Below are positions 54,901 through 62,464 of a stretch of DNA of 64,000 bases, one piece after another; position 1 is the stretch's first letter; every line of letters starts with the position of its first letter. The position numbers and the translations under genes are program-made. The notes beneath the pieces were generated by a model. That model was not told the origin of the DNA, ran no database searches, and worked only from the letters and a program-made list of their open reading frames with translations. The stretch comes from Haloprofundus marisrubri (GTDB taxonomy: Archaea; Halobacteriota; Halobacteria; Halobacteriales; Haloferacaceae), in assembly GCF_001469955.1 (NCBI RefSeq), contig NZ_LOPU01000016.1, positions 186,001 through 250,000 of the forward strand, in the 5' to 3' direction.

Positions 54901-55452
54901 ATGGACCGACGAACGTTTCTCGAACGGACAGCTGTGCTCGCTGCGGTCGGCGTCGCCGGATGTACCTCGACTGGTGCCGACGGTGGAGACAGCGGTGGCA
55001 ACGGAAACGACAACACTGGGAACGGAACTGACGAGAACGGCACCGAGGACGACAGTGGTGACGATACGACGACAGAAGGAGACTCCGACGGGAGCGACAC
55101 AGCGATAGCCGACCGAACCTTCGAGCGCACGGGCGAGTGCAACAGTTCCGGTACGACCACCGTCAGTCGCGAGGACGATGCCGTCGTCGTAGAGGGTTGT
55201 ATCCGCGGTAGAAACGGCTGTTCGGTCCCTGTGCTCGACACCGCAGAATACGACGCAGACGCCGACCGTCTCTCGGTCGTCGTCGGAACGGAAGTCGAGA
55301 AAGAAGAAGACGAGATGTGTTCACAAGCGCTCGTTAGCCTCGGCTACGAACTCCGTGTTTCCTTCGACGGTCCCGTTCCCACCGACATCGCCGTTGCTCA
55401 CGACGGACCCGACGGACAGACGACGGTCACGTCGTCGAATGCGAGCGAATAG
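54901..55452 (+). CDS. TAT-exported lipoprotein, unknown
   Basis: This 183-residue protein has a TAT signal (MDRRTFLERTAVLAAVGVAGC) with lipobox VAGC and Cys21, an acidic Gly/Thr/Asp/Asn linker to about residue 70, and a small beta domain with three further Cys (RTGECNSSGTT, EGCIRGRNGCSVP, DEMCSQALVSLGYEL). The cysteines may form disulfides. Function is unknown. It is the first gene beyond the candidate origin. Confidence 0.78.
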   Translation: MDRRTFLERTAVLAAVGVAGCTSTGADGGDSGGNGNDNTGNGTDENGTEDDSGDDTTTEGDSDGSDTAIADRTFERTGECNSSGTTTVSREDDAVVVEGCIRGRNGCSVPVLDTAEYDADADRLSVVVGTEVEKEEDEMCSQALVSLGYELRVSFDGPVPTDIAVAHDGPDGQTTVTSSNASE

Positions 55453-55717
55453 TGCCGCAGAACTGACCGAGTCGCGTTGCCGCCGACCCTCGATTTCGGG
55501 CTGCACAGGTGTAGCGATTCTCACGAGCGTTTTTCTGCAAAGACGAAACTAAGCCCGAGTATGACTTTCATCGAGACTGACCCTCTAATCGACGGACAGC
55601 GTCGCCGTACCACGGCAAGGACAACGCTTAAGCGCGGGCCTTCCCTGCTTCGCTACACGATTATGGGTGTCGCAGATTCTACGGATTGGGAACACCGACC
55701 GCAGGGGTGGCGTTGAG

Positions 55718-57235
55718 ATGGGCGCGATAGAGGACGTGTACGAGGACCTCGACACCGACGTCGAGTTCGAGGAGTTCGAAGCGGCCGTAAACGAGAAAGT
55801 CGAACAGATGGGCGGCCTCGCCGACGACGAGACGGCGGCGATGCTCATCGCGCACGAACTCCGCGACGAGGAGGTAAACGGCATCGCCGACGTCGCACCC
55901 GGCATGGACGAGGTGAAGTTCATCGCCAAAGTCGTCAGCGTCGGCGACCTCCGAACGTTCGAACGCGACGGCGAAGACGAAGACGGCCGCGTCATCAACG
56001 TCGAAGTCGCCGACGAGACGGGACGCATCCGCATCTCCTTCTGGGACGAGATGGCCGAATCCATCTCCGAGGGTGAACTCGAAATCGGGCAAGTCCTCCG
56101 CATCAAGGGCCGCCCGAAAGACGGCTACAACGGCGTCGAGGTGAACGTCGACCAGGCCGAACCGGACCCCGACGCCGAAGTCGACGTCCAGATTCTCGAC
56201 AGCTACCGCGTCGAGGACATCTCGCTGGGCCTCTCGGACGTCAACCTCAAAGGCCAAGTGCTCGACAGCGGCACCGTTCGCACGTTCTCACGCGACGACG
56301 GCTCGGAGGGTCGCGTCTCGAACCTCGCACTCGGCGACCCGACCGGCCGCATCCGCGTCACGCTCTGGGACGAACAGGCCGACCTCGTCGAGGAGTTCAG
56401 TGCAGGCGAAAGCGTCGAAGTCGTCGACGGCTACGTTCGCGAACGCGACGGCAACCTCGAACTTCACGTCGGTTCTCGGGGCGCAGTCGAACGCCTCGAC
56501 GAAACGGTTCAGTACGTCCCCGAGACGACCGACATCGGGTCGCTCGAAATCGACCAGACCGTCGATATCGCCGGGGGCGTCATCGAAGCCGACCCCAAGC
56601 GGACGTTCGAGCGAAACGACGGCTCGGAGGGGCAGGTCAGAAACATCCGCGTGAAGGACGACACCGGCGACGTTCGCGTGGCGCTCTGGGGCGAGAAAGC
56701 CGACACCGACGTCGAACTCGCCGACCACGTGATTCTCGCGGACGTCGAAATCAAAGACGGTTGGCAGGAGGATATCGAAGCCTCCGCCGGCTGGCGCTCG
56801 ACGGTGACCGTCCAGAAGGACGCACCCGTCTCCGGCGGAGACGGCGGTGCGAGCGGGAGCAGTGATGCGGACTCGAACGCCGGCGGTCTCTCCGCGTTCG
56901 GTGGGGAATCCGACAGTGACTCCGCTGGCAGTTCCAGTAGTTCGGATACCACGGGCAGTTCCGGCAGTTCCGACACCGCCACCAGTTCGAGTGAGTCCGC
57001 TGGTTCCGCTTCCACCGGCACCGCTGCGGCGGCAGTCGAAGCTCAGAACACGAGCGCAGACGGCGAGACGGTCGAGTTCACGGGGACCGTCGTCCAAGCG
57101 GGCGACCCGGTCATCCTCGACAACGGAACCGAGACGCGCAGCGTCGACACCGGCGCGAACCTCCGACTCGGCGAGACGGTCACCGTCCGCGGGACGCTCT
57201 CGGGCGACCGTATCGACGCCGACGAAGTGCTCTGA
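55718..57235 (+). CDS. rpaC: RPA-like single-stranded DNA-binding protein (multi-OB)
   Basis: This 505-residue protein has at least three OB folds in tandem, seen as VGDLRTFERDGEDEDGRVINVEVADETGRIRISFWDE, GTVRTFSRDDGSEGRVSNLALGDPTGRIRVTLWDE and KRTFERNDGSEGQVRNIRVKDDTGDVRVALWGE. A Ser/Gly-rich linker leads to a fourth OB-like end (VEFTGTVVQAGDPVILDNG). It matches my memory of H. volcanii RpaC, an essential protein. ATG 55718 was chosen; an upstream GTG exists. It is followed by histone and deacetylase genes on the same strand. Confidence 0.88.
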   Translation: MGAIEDVYEDLDTDVEFEEFEAAVNEKVEQMGGLADDETAAMLIAHELRDEEVNGIADVAPGMDEVKFIAKVVSVGDLRTFERDGEDEDGRVINVEVADETGRIRISFWDEMAESISEGELEIGQVLRIKGRPKDGYNGVEVNVDQAEPDPDAEVDVQILDSYRVEDISLGLSDVNLKGQVLDSGTVRTFSRDDGSEGRVSNLALGDPTGRIRVTLWDEQADLVEEFSAGESVEVVDGYVRERDGNLELHVGSRGAVERLDETVQYVPETTDIGSLEIDQTVDIAGGVIEADPKRTFERNDGSEGQVRNIRVKDDTGDVRVALWGEKADTDVELADHVILADVEIKDGWQEDIEASAGWRSTVTVQKDAPVSGGDGGASGSSDADSNAGGLSAFGGESDSDSAGSSSSSDTTGSSGSSDTATSSSESAGSASTGTAAAAVEAQNTSADGETVEFTGTVVQAGDPVILDNGTETRSVDTGANLRLGETVTVRGTLSGDRIDADEVL

Positions 57236-57323
57236 ACGCGGCGGCCCCGACGCTCCCGACTTTCGGTCCCCGTGCCGACCCGACACGATACGGAACTCGC
57301 AGGCTCGGTCACCAACGCAAAGC

Positions 57324-57331
57324 ATTATACA
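57324..57331 (+). promoter_or_regulatory. TATA box of the histone gene
   Basis: ATTATACA is centred about 27 bases before the ATG at 57354, in the gap after the RPA gene, predicting a leaderless transcript for histone and deacetylase. Confidence 0.55.
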
Positions 57332-57353
57332 CCGCACCGACTGGTATCAGGGT

Positions 57354-57785
57354 ATGAGTGTCGAGTTACCGTTCGCCCCCGTCGATACGCTCATCCGACG
57401 GAACGCGGGCGAACTCCGAGTCAGCGCCGACGCGGCCGAAGAACTCGCACGTCGCATCCAACTCCACGGCGCGCGACTCGCCGAGGACGCCGCCGAACAC
57501 GCGACGGCGGACGGTCGAAAGACACTGATGGCCGAGGACTTCGGCGTCGAACAGGTTGTCAGCCGCGACGCGCTCGAACTCCCCATCGCCCCAATCGACC
57601 GCATCGCGCGACTCGACATCGACGACCAGTACCGCGTCTCGATGGAGGCGCGAATCGCGCTCGCAGACATTCTCGAAGATTACGCCAACAACATCGCAAG
57701 CGCGGCTACCAAACTCGCCCACCACGCCGACCGACGCACCGTTCAAGCCGAAGACATCGAGACGTACTTCTCCCTCTTCGAGTAG
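57354..57785 (+). CDS. hstA: Archaeal histone with two fused histone folds
   Basis: This chromatin protein of 143 residues consists of two histone folds in one chain: residues 2-66 (LPFAPVDTLIRRNAGELRVS...GRKTLMAEDFGV) and 75-143 (LPIAPIDRIARLDI...RTVQAEDIETYFSLFE). The tandem arrangement and acidic surface are normal for haloarchaea. It ends two bases before the deacetylase ATG, a tight operon. Confidence 0.96.
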   Translation: MSVELPFAPVDTLIRRNAGELRVSADAAEELARRIQLHGARLAEDAAEHATADGRKTLMAEDFGVEQVVSRDALELPIAPIDRIARLDIDDQYRVSMEARIALADILEDYANNIASAATKLAHHADRRTVQAEDIETYFSLFE

Positions 57786-57787
57786 CC

Positions 57788-58801
57788 ATGAAGTTCGGCT
57801 ACAACGAGACCTGCCTCGACCACGACACCGGCCCGCGCCACCCCGAGACGGCCGACCGTCTCCGAGCCATCCGCGAAGGACTGAAGAAACGCCACGGCGT
57901 CGAGTACGTCGACGCCGACCCGGCGACGGAGTCGGAGGTCATGCGCGTCCACGAGGACGACTACGTCCAAGAGGTCAAGGAGTTCTGCGCCAGCGGCGGC
58001 GGCAACTGGGACCCCGACACCGTCGCCTGCGAGGAAACGTGGGACGCCGCCCTCGCCAGCGCCGGTCTCTCCCAGTGGGCCGCCCGCACGGCGCTCGACG
58101 GCGACGACGGCCGAAACACGCCGTTCGCACTCGGCCGCCCGCCGGGTCACCACGCCGTCTTCGACGACGCGATGGGCTTCTGTTACTTCAACAACGCCGC
58201 CGTCGCTGCCCAGACGGTCATCGAGGAAGGCGGCGCCGAACGCGTCGCTATCTTCGACTGGGACGTCCACCACGGCAACGGGACGCAGGACATCTTCTAC
58301 GACCGCGGCGACGTGTTCTACGCCTCGGTTCACGAAGACGGTCTCTACCCCGGGACGGGCGAACTCGACGAGACGGGCGAGGGCGACGGCGAACTGACGA
58401 CGTTCAACGCCCCGCTGTCGGCCGGCAGCGGCGACGCCGACTACCAGTACGTCGTCGAATCCGGACTCGGGCCCGTTCTCGACGAGTTCGACCCGGACCT
58501 CCTCATCGTCAGTGCGGGCTTCGATGCGCACCGCTACGACCCCATCTCGCGGATGCGCGTCTCGACCGAGGGGTACGCCATTCTGACCGACGCCGTTCGG
58601 ACGCTCGCCGAGGAGAACGACGCCGCACTGGCGTTCGTTCTGGAGGGCGGCTACGGACTCGACACGCTCTCTGAAGGTGTCGCTACCGTCCACGAGACGT
58701 TCGACGGTCGCCGACCGATGGACCCCGAAGAGGACCTCGACGAGGAGACGGTCGAGATGGTCGACGACCTGCTCGACCGATTCGGTCTCGATTCCGCGTA
58801 G
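57788..58801 (+). CDS. hdaI: Histone deacetylase-family enzyme
   Basis: This zinc-dependent deacetylase of 337 residues has the arginase-deacetylase signature: PGHHAVFDDAMGFCYFNNAAVAA with the His-His dyad, zinc ligands in DWDVHHGNGTQ (Asp and His), SAGFDAH (Asp), and the terminal EGGYGLDTL. It is cotranscribed with the histone gene (2-bp spacing). Archaeal members may deacetylate proteins or acetylpolyamines; histone as substrate is suggested only by context. Confidence 0.95.
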   Translation: MKFGYNETCLDHDTGPRHPETADRLRAIREGLKKRHGVEYVDADPATESEVMRVHEDDYVQEVKEFCASGGGNWDPDTVACEETWDAALASAGLSQWAARTALDGDDGRNTPFALGRPPGHHAVFDDAMGFCYFNNAAVAAQTVIEEGGAERVAIFDWDVHHGNGTQDIFYDRGDVFYASVHEDGLYPGTGELDETGEGDGELTTFNAPLSAGSGDADYQYVVESGLGPVLDEFDPDLLIVSAGFDAHRYDPISRMRVSTEGYAILTDAVRTLAEENDAALAFVLEGGYGLDTLSEGVATVHETFDGRRPMDPEEDLDEETVEMVDDLLDRFGLDSA

Positions 58802-58846
58802 GCAACGCTCTAAATTCGGCGTAGACGACGCTCTAAATTCCTCATT

Positions 58847-60247
58847 CTACGGTTTCGGCTCGAAGTACGCACGGAGTTCGGCACCGAACTCGTCGGCCAA
58901 CGCCGCAACGTCGTCGCCGACGAGCACCTCGTATCGCTCTTCAAGTACCGACTCGACCTGTGCGCCCAGCGCCACGTCGAACAGTGCGTCGCTCGATAGG
59001 AACGACTCGGGCGTGGTGAACTCGCGGTCGCGTTCGACGACGTAGCGGTCGCCGTCGATGAACGGTCCGTACACGCCCTCGATTGCTTCGTCTTCCTCGT
59101 CTTCCTCGTCTTCCTTGTCTGCGTCGCCGGCGCGGTCGTACTTCTCGAAAAACCCCATCGCGTGCTGTCGGACGGCGACCGGCGGCCCGTCGTGACGCGC
59201 GACCTGCGGGAGTTCGGCCACCGAACACTCGACGAACAGCACTGCTCGGTCGTCGGCTATCGCCGTCGCCCGTAGCGGTTCGAATCCCAGTCTGCCGAGT
59301 TCCGAGACGACGCCCGACAGCGACTTCTCCAACTGCGGGTAGAGTTGGTCTTCGACGACTTCCGGAGCCTGAAAAACGACGGCGACCGGGTGGGTCCCGC
59401 GTCGGTCGAGATGCTCGCGGACGTCGAACCGCGAGTACGACCGCTCCTCCGCCGGGAAGAACAGTTCTTCCCGTGGTTCCGCGAGCAACTCTCGGGCGTA
59501 GTGCTGGAGTCGAGCGACGTTCGCCGCCGAGAGGACCGCGGCGACGTTCCGCTCGGGGTCGGTCGGGTCGATGACGACCAACGGGTCGTCGAACGTCGCC
59601 CGGCCGTGTTCCTCGGGGTCGAACTCGACGGGCGGGTGCCAGTCGGCAGCGGCGTGAAGCAGCGGTTCGAGGCCGCCGTGTTCCAGAATCAGCAGTTCCG
59701 AGAGATACCCCGAGAAGCCCTTCGTACGGAGGTCGCTGCCGTACGCACCGATGCCTTTCAGAAACCGTTTGAACACCCGCACGTCGGCGCGAAGACCCTC
59801 GTCCAGCCGAGCGTCGAGGTAGGCGTTGTGGAACGGTGTTCGGTCGACTGCCGACTGGATATCGGTCGCCTCGGCGACGTCGTAGCAGGGGACGAGGTCC
59901 ACGTCGAACCCCTCGAAGTCGCCTTTGACGTACGGATGCTCGGCGTACTCCTCGTGGCCGCCGGGGAGGACGGCGCGGCCGACTTCCAGTCCGTAGCGTT
60001 CGAGGTCTTCGCGCGGGAGGTCCGGCGGGAAACGGACGAACAGGTCGATGTCGCGGTCCCCGGAGAGCCACGTCCCCCGGGCGGTGCTGCCCACTTGGAC
60101 GGCGTCGGCGTCGACGGGGAGTTCGGAAACGGTGGCCTCGACACGCTCGCGGAGGGCGGAGACGGCCGCGGCGAGGGCGGCGCGTTCGTCGGCGTCGGGG
60201 TCGATGCGCTCGCGGACGGCCGCGACGACGCTATCGAGGTCGGTCAT
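58847..60247 (-). CDS. cca: CCA-adding tRNA nucleotidyltransferase (class I)
   Basis: This enzyme adds CCA to tRNA 3' ends; none of the tRNA genes in this window encodes CCA, so it is required. It has 466 residues, with the class I nucleotidyltransferase motif GSTARGTWLSGDRDIDLF near residues 52-69 and the catalytic Asp in FEGFDVDLVPCY. A run of acidic residues (DKEDEEDEEDEA) near residue 385 is a halophilic insertion. ATG 60245-60247 was chosen. It is convergent with hdaI. Confidence 0.95.
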   Translation of the reverse strand: MTDLDSVVAAVRERIDPDADERAALAAAVSALRERVEATVSELPVDADAVQVGSTARGTWLSGDRDIDLFVRFPPDLPREDLERYGLEVGRAVLPGGHEEYAEHPYVKGDFEGFDVDLVPCYDVAEATDIQSAVDRTPFHNAYLDARLDEGLRADVRVFKRFLKGIGAYGSDLRTKGFSGYLSELLILEHGGLEPLLHAAADWHPPVEFDPEEHGRATFDDPLVVIDPTDPERNVAAVLSAANVARLQHYARELLAEPREELFFPAEERSYSRFDVREHLDRRGTHPVAVVFQAPEVVEDQLYPQLEKSLSGVVSELGRLGFEPLRATAIADDRAVLFVECSVAELPQVARHDGPPVAVRQHAMGFFEKYDRAGDADKEDEEDEEDEAIEGVYGPFIDGDRYVVERDREFTTPESFLSSDALFDVALGAQVESVLEERYEVLVGDDVAALADEFGAELRAYFEPKP

Positions 60248-60438
60248 TGCTCCGGCTTCGCCCGGTCGTGGCGAAAACGTGTCGGTGCGCGGGCGTGGCG
60301 ATGCGTGCTGGTGAGTGCCGATGTGGGGACGTGCTGGCGCTCTCGTTTCCAACGCCTCTACGGTGTGTGACCGACAGACGAGGTCGGGGCAAAACGAAAG
60401 CCCTATCAAATCAACCCGAATACGAAGAGGTGCAGCAA

Positions 60439-60543
60439 GCCGTCGTAGCTCAGTTGGTAGAGCACCTCGCTGTTAAGGTGAGGAGTCCCCGACTGTTCAC
60501 CGCAGTCACGAGGTGGTCCCAGGTTCGAGTCCTGGCGACGGCG
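60439..60543 (+). tRNA. tRNA-Asn (GTT) with 32-nt intron
   Basis: The gene is 105 bases long. Removing 60476-60507 leaves a 73-nt tRNA with acceptor GCCGTCG/CGACGGC, anticodon stem CCTCG/CGAGG, loop CTGTTAA with anticodon GTT, and T-arm CCAGG-TTCGAGT-CCTGG. The intron lies at the canonical 37/38 position and contains its own stem (GGTGA/TCACC), compatible with the archaeal bulge-helix-bulge substrate. No encoded CCA. Confidence 0.93.
60476..60507 (+). other. Intron of tRNA-Asn
   Basis: These 32 bases are inserted between nucleotides 37 and 38 of the tRNA. The ends are defined by restoring the seven-base anticodon loop. The usual halobacterial tRNA introns are in Trp and elongator Met, so this one in Asn is less common. 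Confidence 0.85.
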
Positions 60544-60655
60544 CTTCTCTTCGACTTTCCTCCGGTGAGCACTCGCCGTCGATTTCGGATACGACGCATC
60601 GTCTACGAAGTCGATAGATAACGCTAAAGGGAAGCCCGATAGTACGACGAAGGGA

Positions 60656-60730
60656 GGGCCCTTAGCTCAGTCTGGTTAGAGCGCTCGGCTCATAACCGAG
60701 TGGTCGTTGGTTCAAATCCGGCAGGGCCCA
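60656..60730 (+). tRNA. CAT-anticodon tRNA (probably tRNA-Ile2, otherwise tRNA-Met)
   Basis: This 75-nt tRNA has acceptor GGGCCCT/AGGGCCC, anticodon stem CTCGG/CCGAG, loop CTCATAA with anticodon CAT, and a T-arm with two G-T pairs. It has no intron, whereas halobacterial elongator tRNA-Met usually does, and it lacks initiator features. That points to the isoleucine tRNA read as AUA after agmatidine modification, but sequence alone does not decide. Confidence 0.85.
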
Positions 60731-60752
60731 TCCAGATTCTACACTTCCATCG

Positions 60753-61955
60753 TCAGAACTCGCCAGTGACGATATCGGCGACTCGCTGTCGGTCGAACAG
60801 TTGCTCGTCGCCGAACTCGTCGGCGTACAGTCCCTGTGCGGCGCGTTCGAGTTGGAACAAGTGGATAATCGGCCCCTGGTACGTCAGGCCACCGTAGACG
60901 ACACGGTCGTCTTCGACCGCCTGCAGTTCGCTTGCGATGTCGTGGTTGCGCAGGTGCGAGACGATTTCCTGCTCGAAGTACTCCTGCGTGATTTCTCCCT
61001 GAAGCCGCACCGCGATGGCGTCGGGGTCTATCTCCAAAAGCGCCTCGTAGTCGATTGTGGACCCGCCGGCCTGCGCGTCCGTAACGTCGTTCTGTGCGAG
61101 TGCGTCGCCGACGTTCAGGTCGTTCCAGTGTTTCGACTGCGTCCCGGAGCCGATGAGGTACGGATAGAACGACTCCGGCGGCATCTCCGCCGGGTAGAGC
61201 ACCGCTACGTCGGGCGTCTCGCTCGGTAGACGGCTCTCAACGGTTGCGAGAATCTCGTCGTGATACGCTTCGAACGCGTCGTAGCGCTCCTGTTGCTGGA
61301 ACATCTGTGCGACTTTCTCGAACGCCTCGTACATCGAGTAGTCGGCGTAGTCGTGCCACGAGTAGACGCGCGAGAAGATGGTGTTGCCGAAAAACGGCGC
61401 GACGTTGCTGTCGATTTCGTCGACGTCGCTTTGACTCCACTGCAACCGGTTCACCATGAAGTTCGGGTCGACGATGTGGACGTCGGCATCGAGTTCGTAG
61501 AAAATCTCCTTACTGGTTCCGTCCTGCCAGAGTTGTGTGAGCTCTTCTTTGTTCACCGAGACGCCCGGCAACTCCTCGTAGAGGTGCGCGCCGAATCGCG
61601 CACGCACACCGATAGCCGAGAGGCCGTCGGCCTGCCCGAGTGCAACACCCATATCCGCGTAGTCACCGGTGTACGGGAACCATGTCTGTGGGGCTTCCTC
61701 GAACTCGACGGCTCCCACCGGCTCCATAGAGACCGAGTACGGTTTGTTCCCGTTCTCGGTGGTGGTCGTCTCCGTCGACGCTTCCGTTTCCGCTGTAGCT
61801 GTCGACGCCGACGTCTCGGCGGCTGCGTCGGACGCCGACTCCGAATCAGTATCACCGGCGCATCCGGCGAGTAGCCCTGCACCGATGACTGCGCTACCGT
61901 ACTTTACGTACTCGCGTCGTGTCGGCTCGTTTGCGCTGTTCGTCTGTTTTGGCAT
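60753..61955 (-). CDS. Second ABC-type solute-binding lipoprotein
   Basis: This 400-residue exported protein is a paralogue of the binding protein at 38394: TAT signal (TRREYVKYG), lipobox LLAGC, Ala/Ser/Thr/Glu linker and FepB/BtuF-like fold (DYADMGVALGQADGLSAIG, DADVHIVDPNFMV, EIDPDAIAVRL). ATG 61953-61955 was chosen because the TATA box lies about 25 bases upstream. Two DtxR-type palindromes flank that TATA box, as at the other locus. No ABC permease or ATPase is in the window. Confidence 0.87.
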   Translation of the reverse strand: MPKQTNSANEPTRREYVKYGSAVIGAGLLAGCAGDTDSESASDAAAETSASTATAETEASTETTTTENGNKPYSVSMEPVGAVEFEEAPQTWFPYTGDYADMGVALGQADGLSAIGVRARFGAHLYEELPGVSVNKEELTQLWQDGTSKEIFYELDADVHIVDPNFMVNRLQWSQSDVDEIDSNVAPFFGNTIFSRVYSWHDYADYSMYEAFEKVAQMFQQQERYDAFEAYHDEILATVESRLPSETPDVAVLYPAEMPPESFYPYLIGSGTQSKHWNDLNVGDALAQNDVTDAQAGGSTIDYEALLEIDPDAIAVRLQGEITQEYFEQEIVSHLRNHDIASELQAVEDDRVVYGGLTYQGPIIHLFQLERAAQGLYADEFGDEQLFDRQRVADIVTGEF

Positions 61956-61958
61956 AGA

Positions 61959-61974
61959 TTTAGGCACACCTAAA
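61959..61974. promoter_or_regulatory. DtxR-type operator next to the start of the second binding protein
   Basis: TTTAGGCACACCTAAA is a palindrome (arms TTTAGG/CCTAAA), centred at 61966.5, between the TATA box and the ATG. Its distance from the ATG matches operator S4 at the first locus within one base. Confidence 0.8.
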
Positions 61975-61976
61975 CA

Positions 61977-61982
61977 GATAAA
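61977..61982 (-). promoter_or_regulatory. TATA box of the second binding protein
   Basis: On the minus strand TTTATC lies about 25 bases from the ATG and between the two palindromes, predicting a leaderless mRNA. Confidence 0.5.
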
Positions 61983-61995
61983 CCAGTTTCGGAAT

Positions 61996-62009
61996 TTAGG
62001 TCGACCTAA
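61996..62009. promoter_or_regulatory. DtxR-type operator upstream of the second binding protein
   Basis: TTAGGTCGACCTAA is a perfect 14-bp palindrome centred at 62002.5, exactly 36 bases from the neighbouring operator. Confidence 0.8.
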
Positions 62010-62010
62010 T

Positions 62011-62464
62011 CTCTTCCACTCTCGCGCCTATCATCCCATCATCACGACACCGTGATAGGCGGACGTAACACCGATATCTGTCGAGAGGGATTGACGCGGA
62101 GTGGAGTCTGTTTTCGAGAGATACGACGTTCCGGACAAGACGTATGGGTGTCTACGTCGTATCGATACTCATACAGCGCTTCGTCGACGAGAGTGCTACC
62201 GACTGGTGTGTTCCAGTTTAACAATGACCCTCCTCCGCAATAACAATCTCCGGATTATTAGATGCGTCTAATTCACAAGTTCGGCAGGAACTATTTTGTA
62301 GTTCGAGTACCCAGTAGAGAGTAGTTAGCAACTATGACGACTATTCGAGGTCCATCTCCTCTCCGAAGGACCATCTCTCCGACGATGCCTCATCTGAGAC
62401 GGACGGAACAGCCATCGAGACTGACGAGTTCGGGTACGACCGATAGTGGGGAGGTGACGACCAG
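62011..62464. other. 454-bp divergent gap with a second type of palindrome, no gene seen
   Basis: The gap separates the second binding protein and the metal transporter. It holds a different palindrome at 62257-62272 and an A+T-rich element near 62290. A frame from 62334 to 62465 overlaps the transporter start and another acidic frame lacks a start codon, so I call no gene. The minus-strand 60-codon frame at 62042-62224 is not convincing. Confidence 0.5.
62257..62272. promoter_or_regulatory. Palindrome ATTAGATGCGTCTAAT (MntR-like operator?)
   Basis: This 16-base sequence has arms ATTAGA/TCTAAT and differs from the TTTAGG/CCTAAA boxes. It lies upstream of a putative manganese or heavy-metal transporter. 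The DtxR/MntR superfamily binds similar palindromes, so a Mn-responsive regulator is plausible but not shown. Confidence 0.45.

Noticed and set aside
62042-62224. 60-codon minus-strand frame in the divergent gap
   Set aside because: No acidic bias, no motif and no clear promoter; probably chance.
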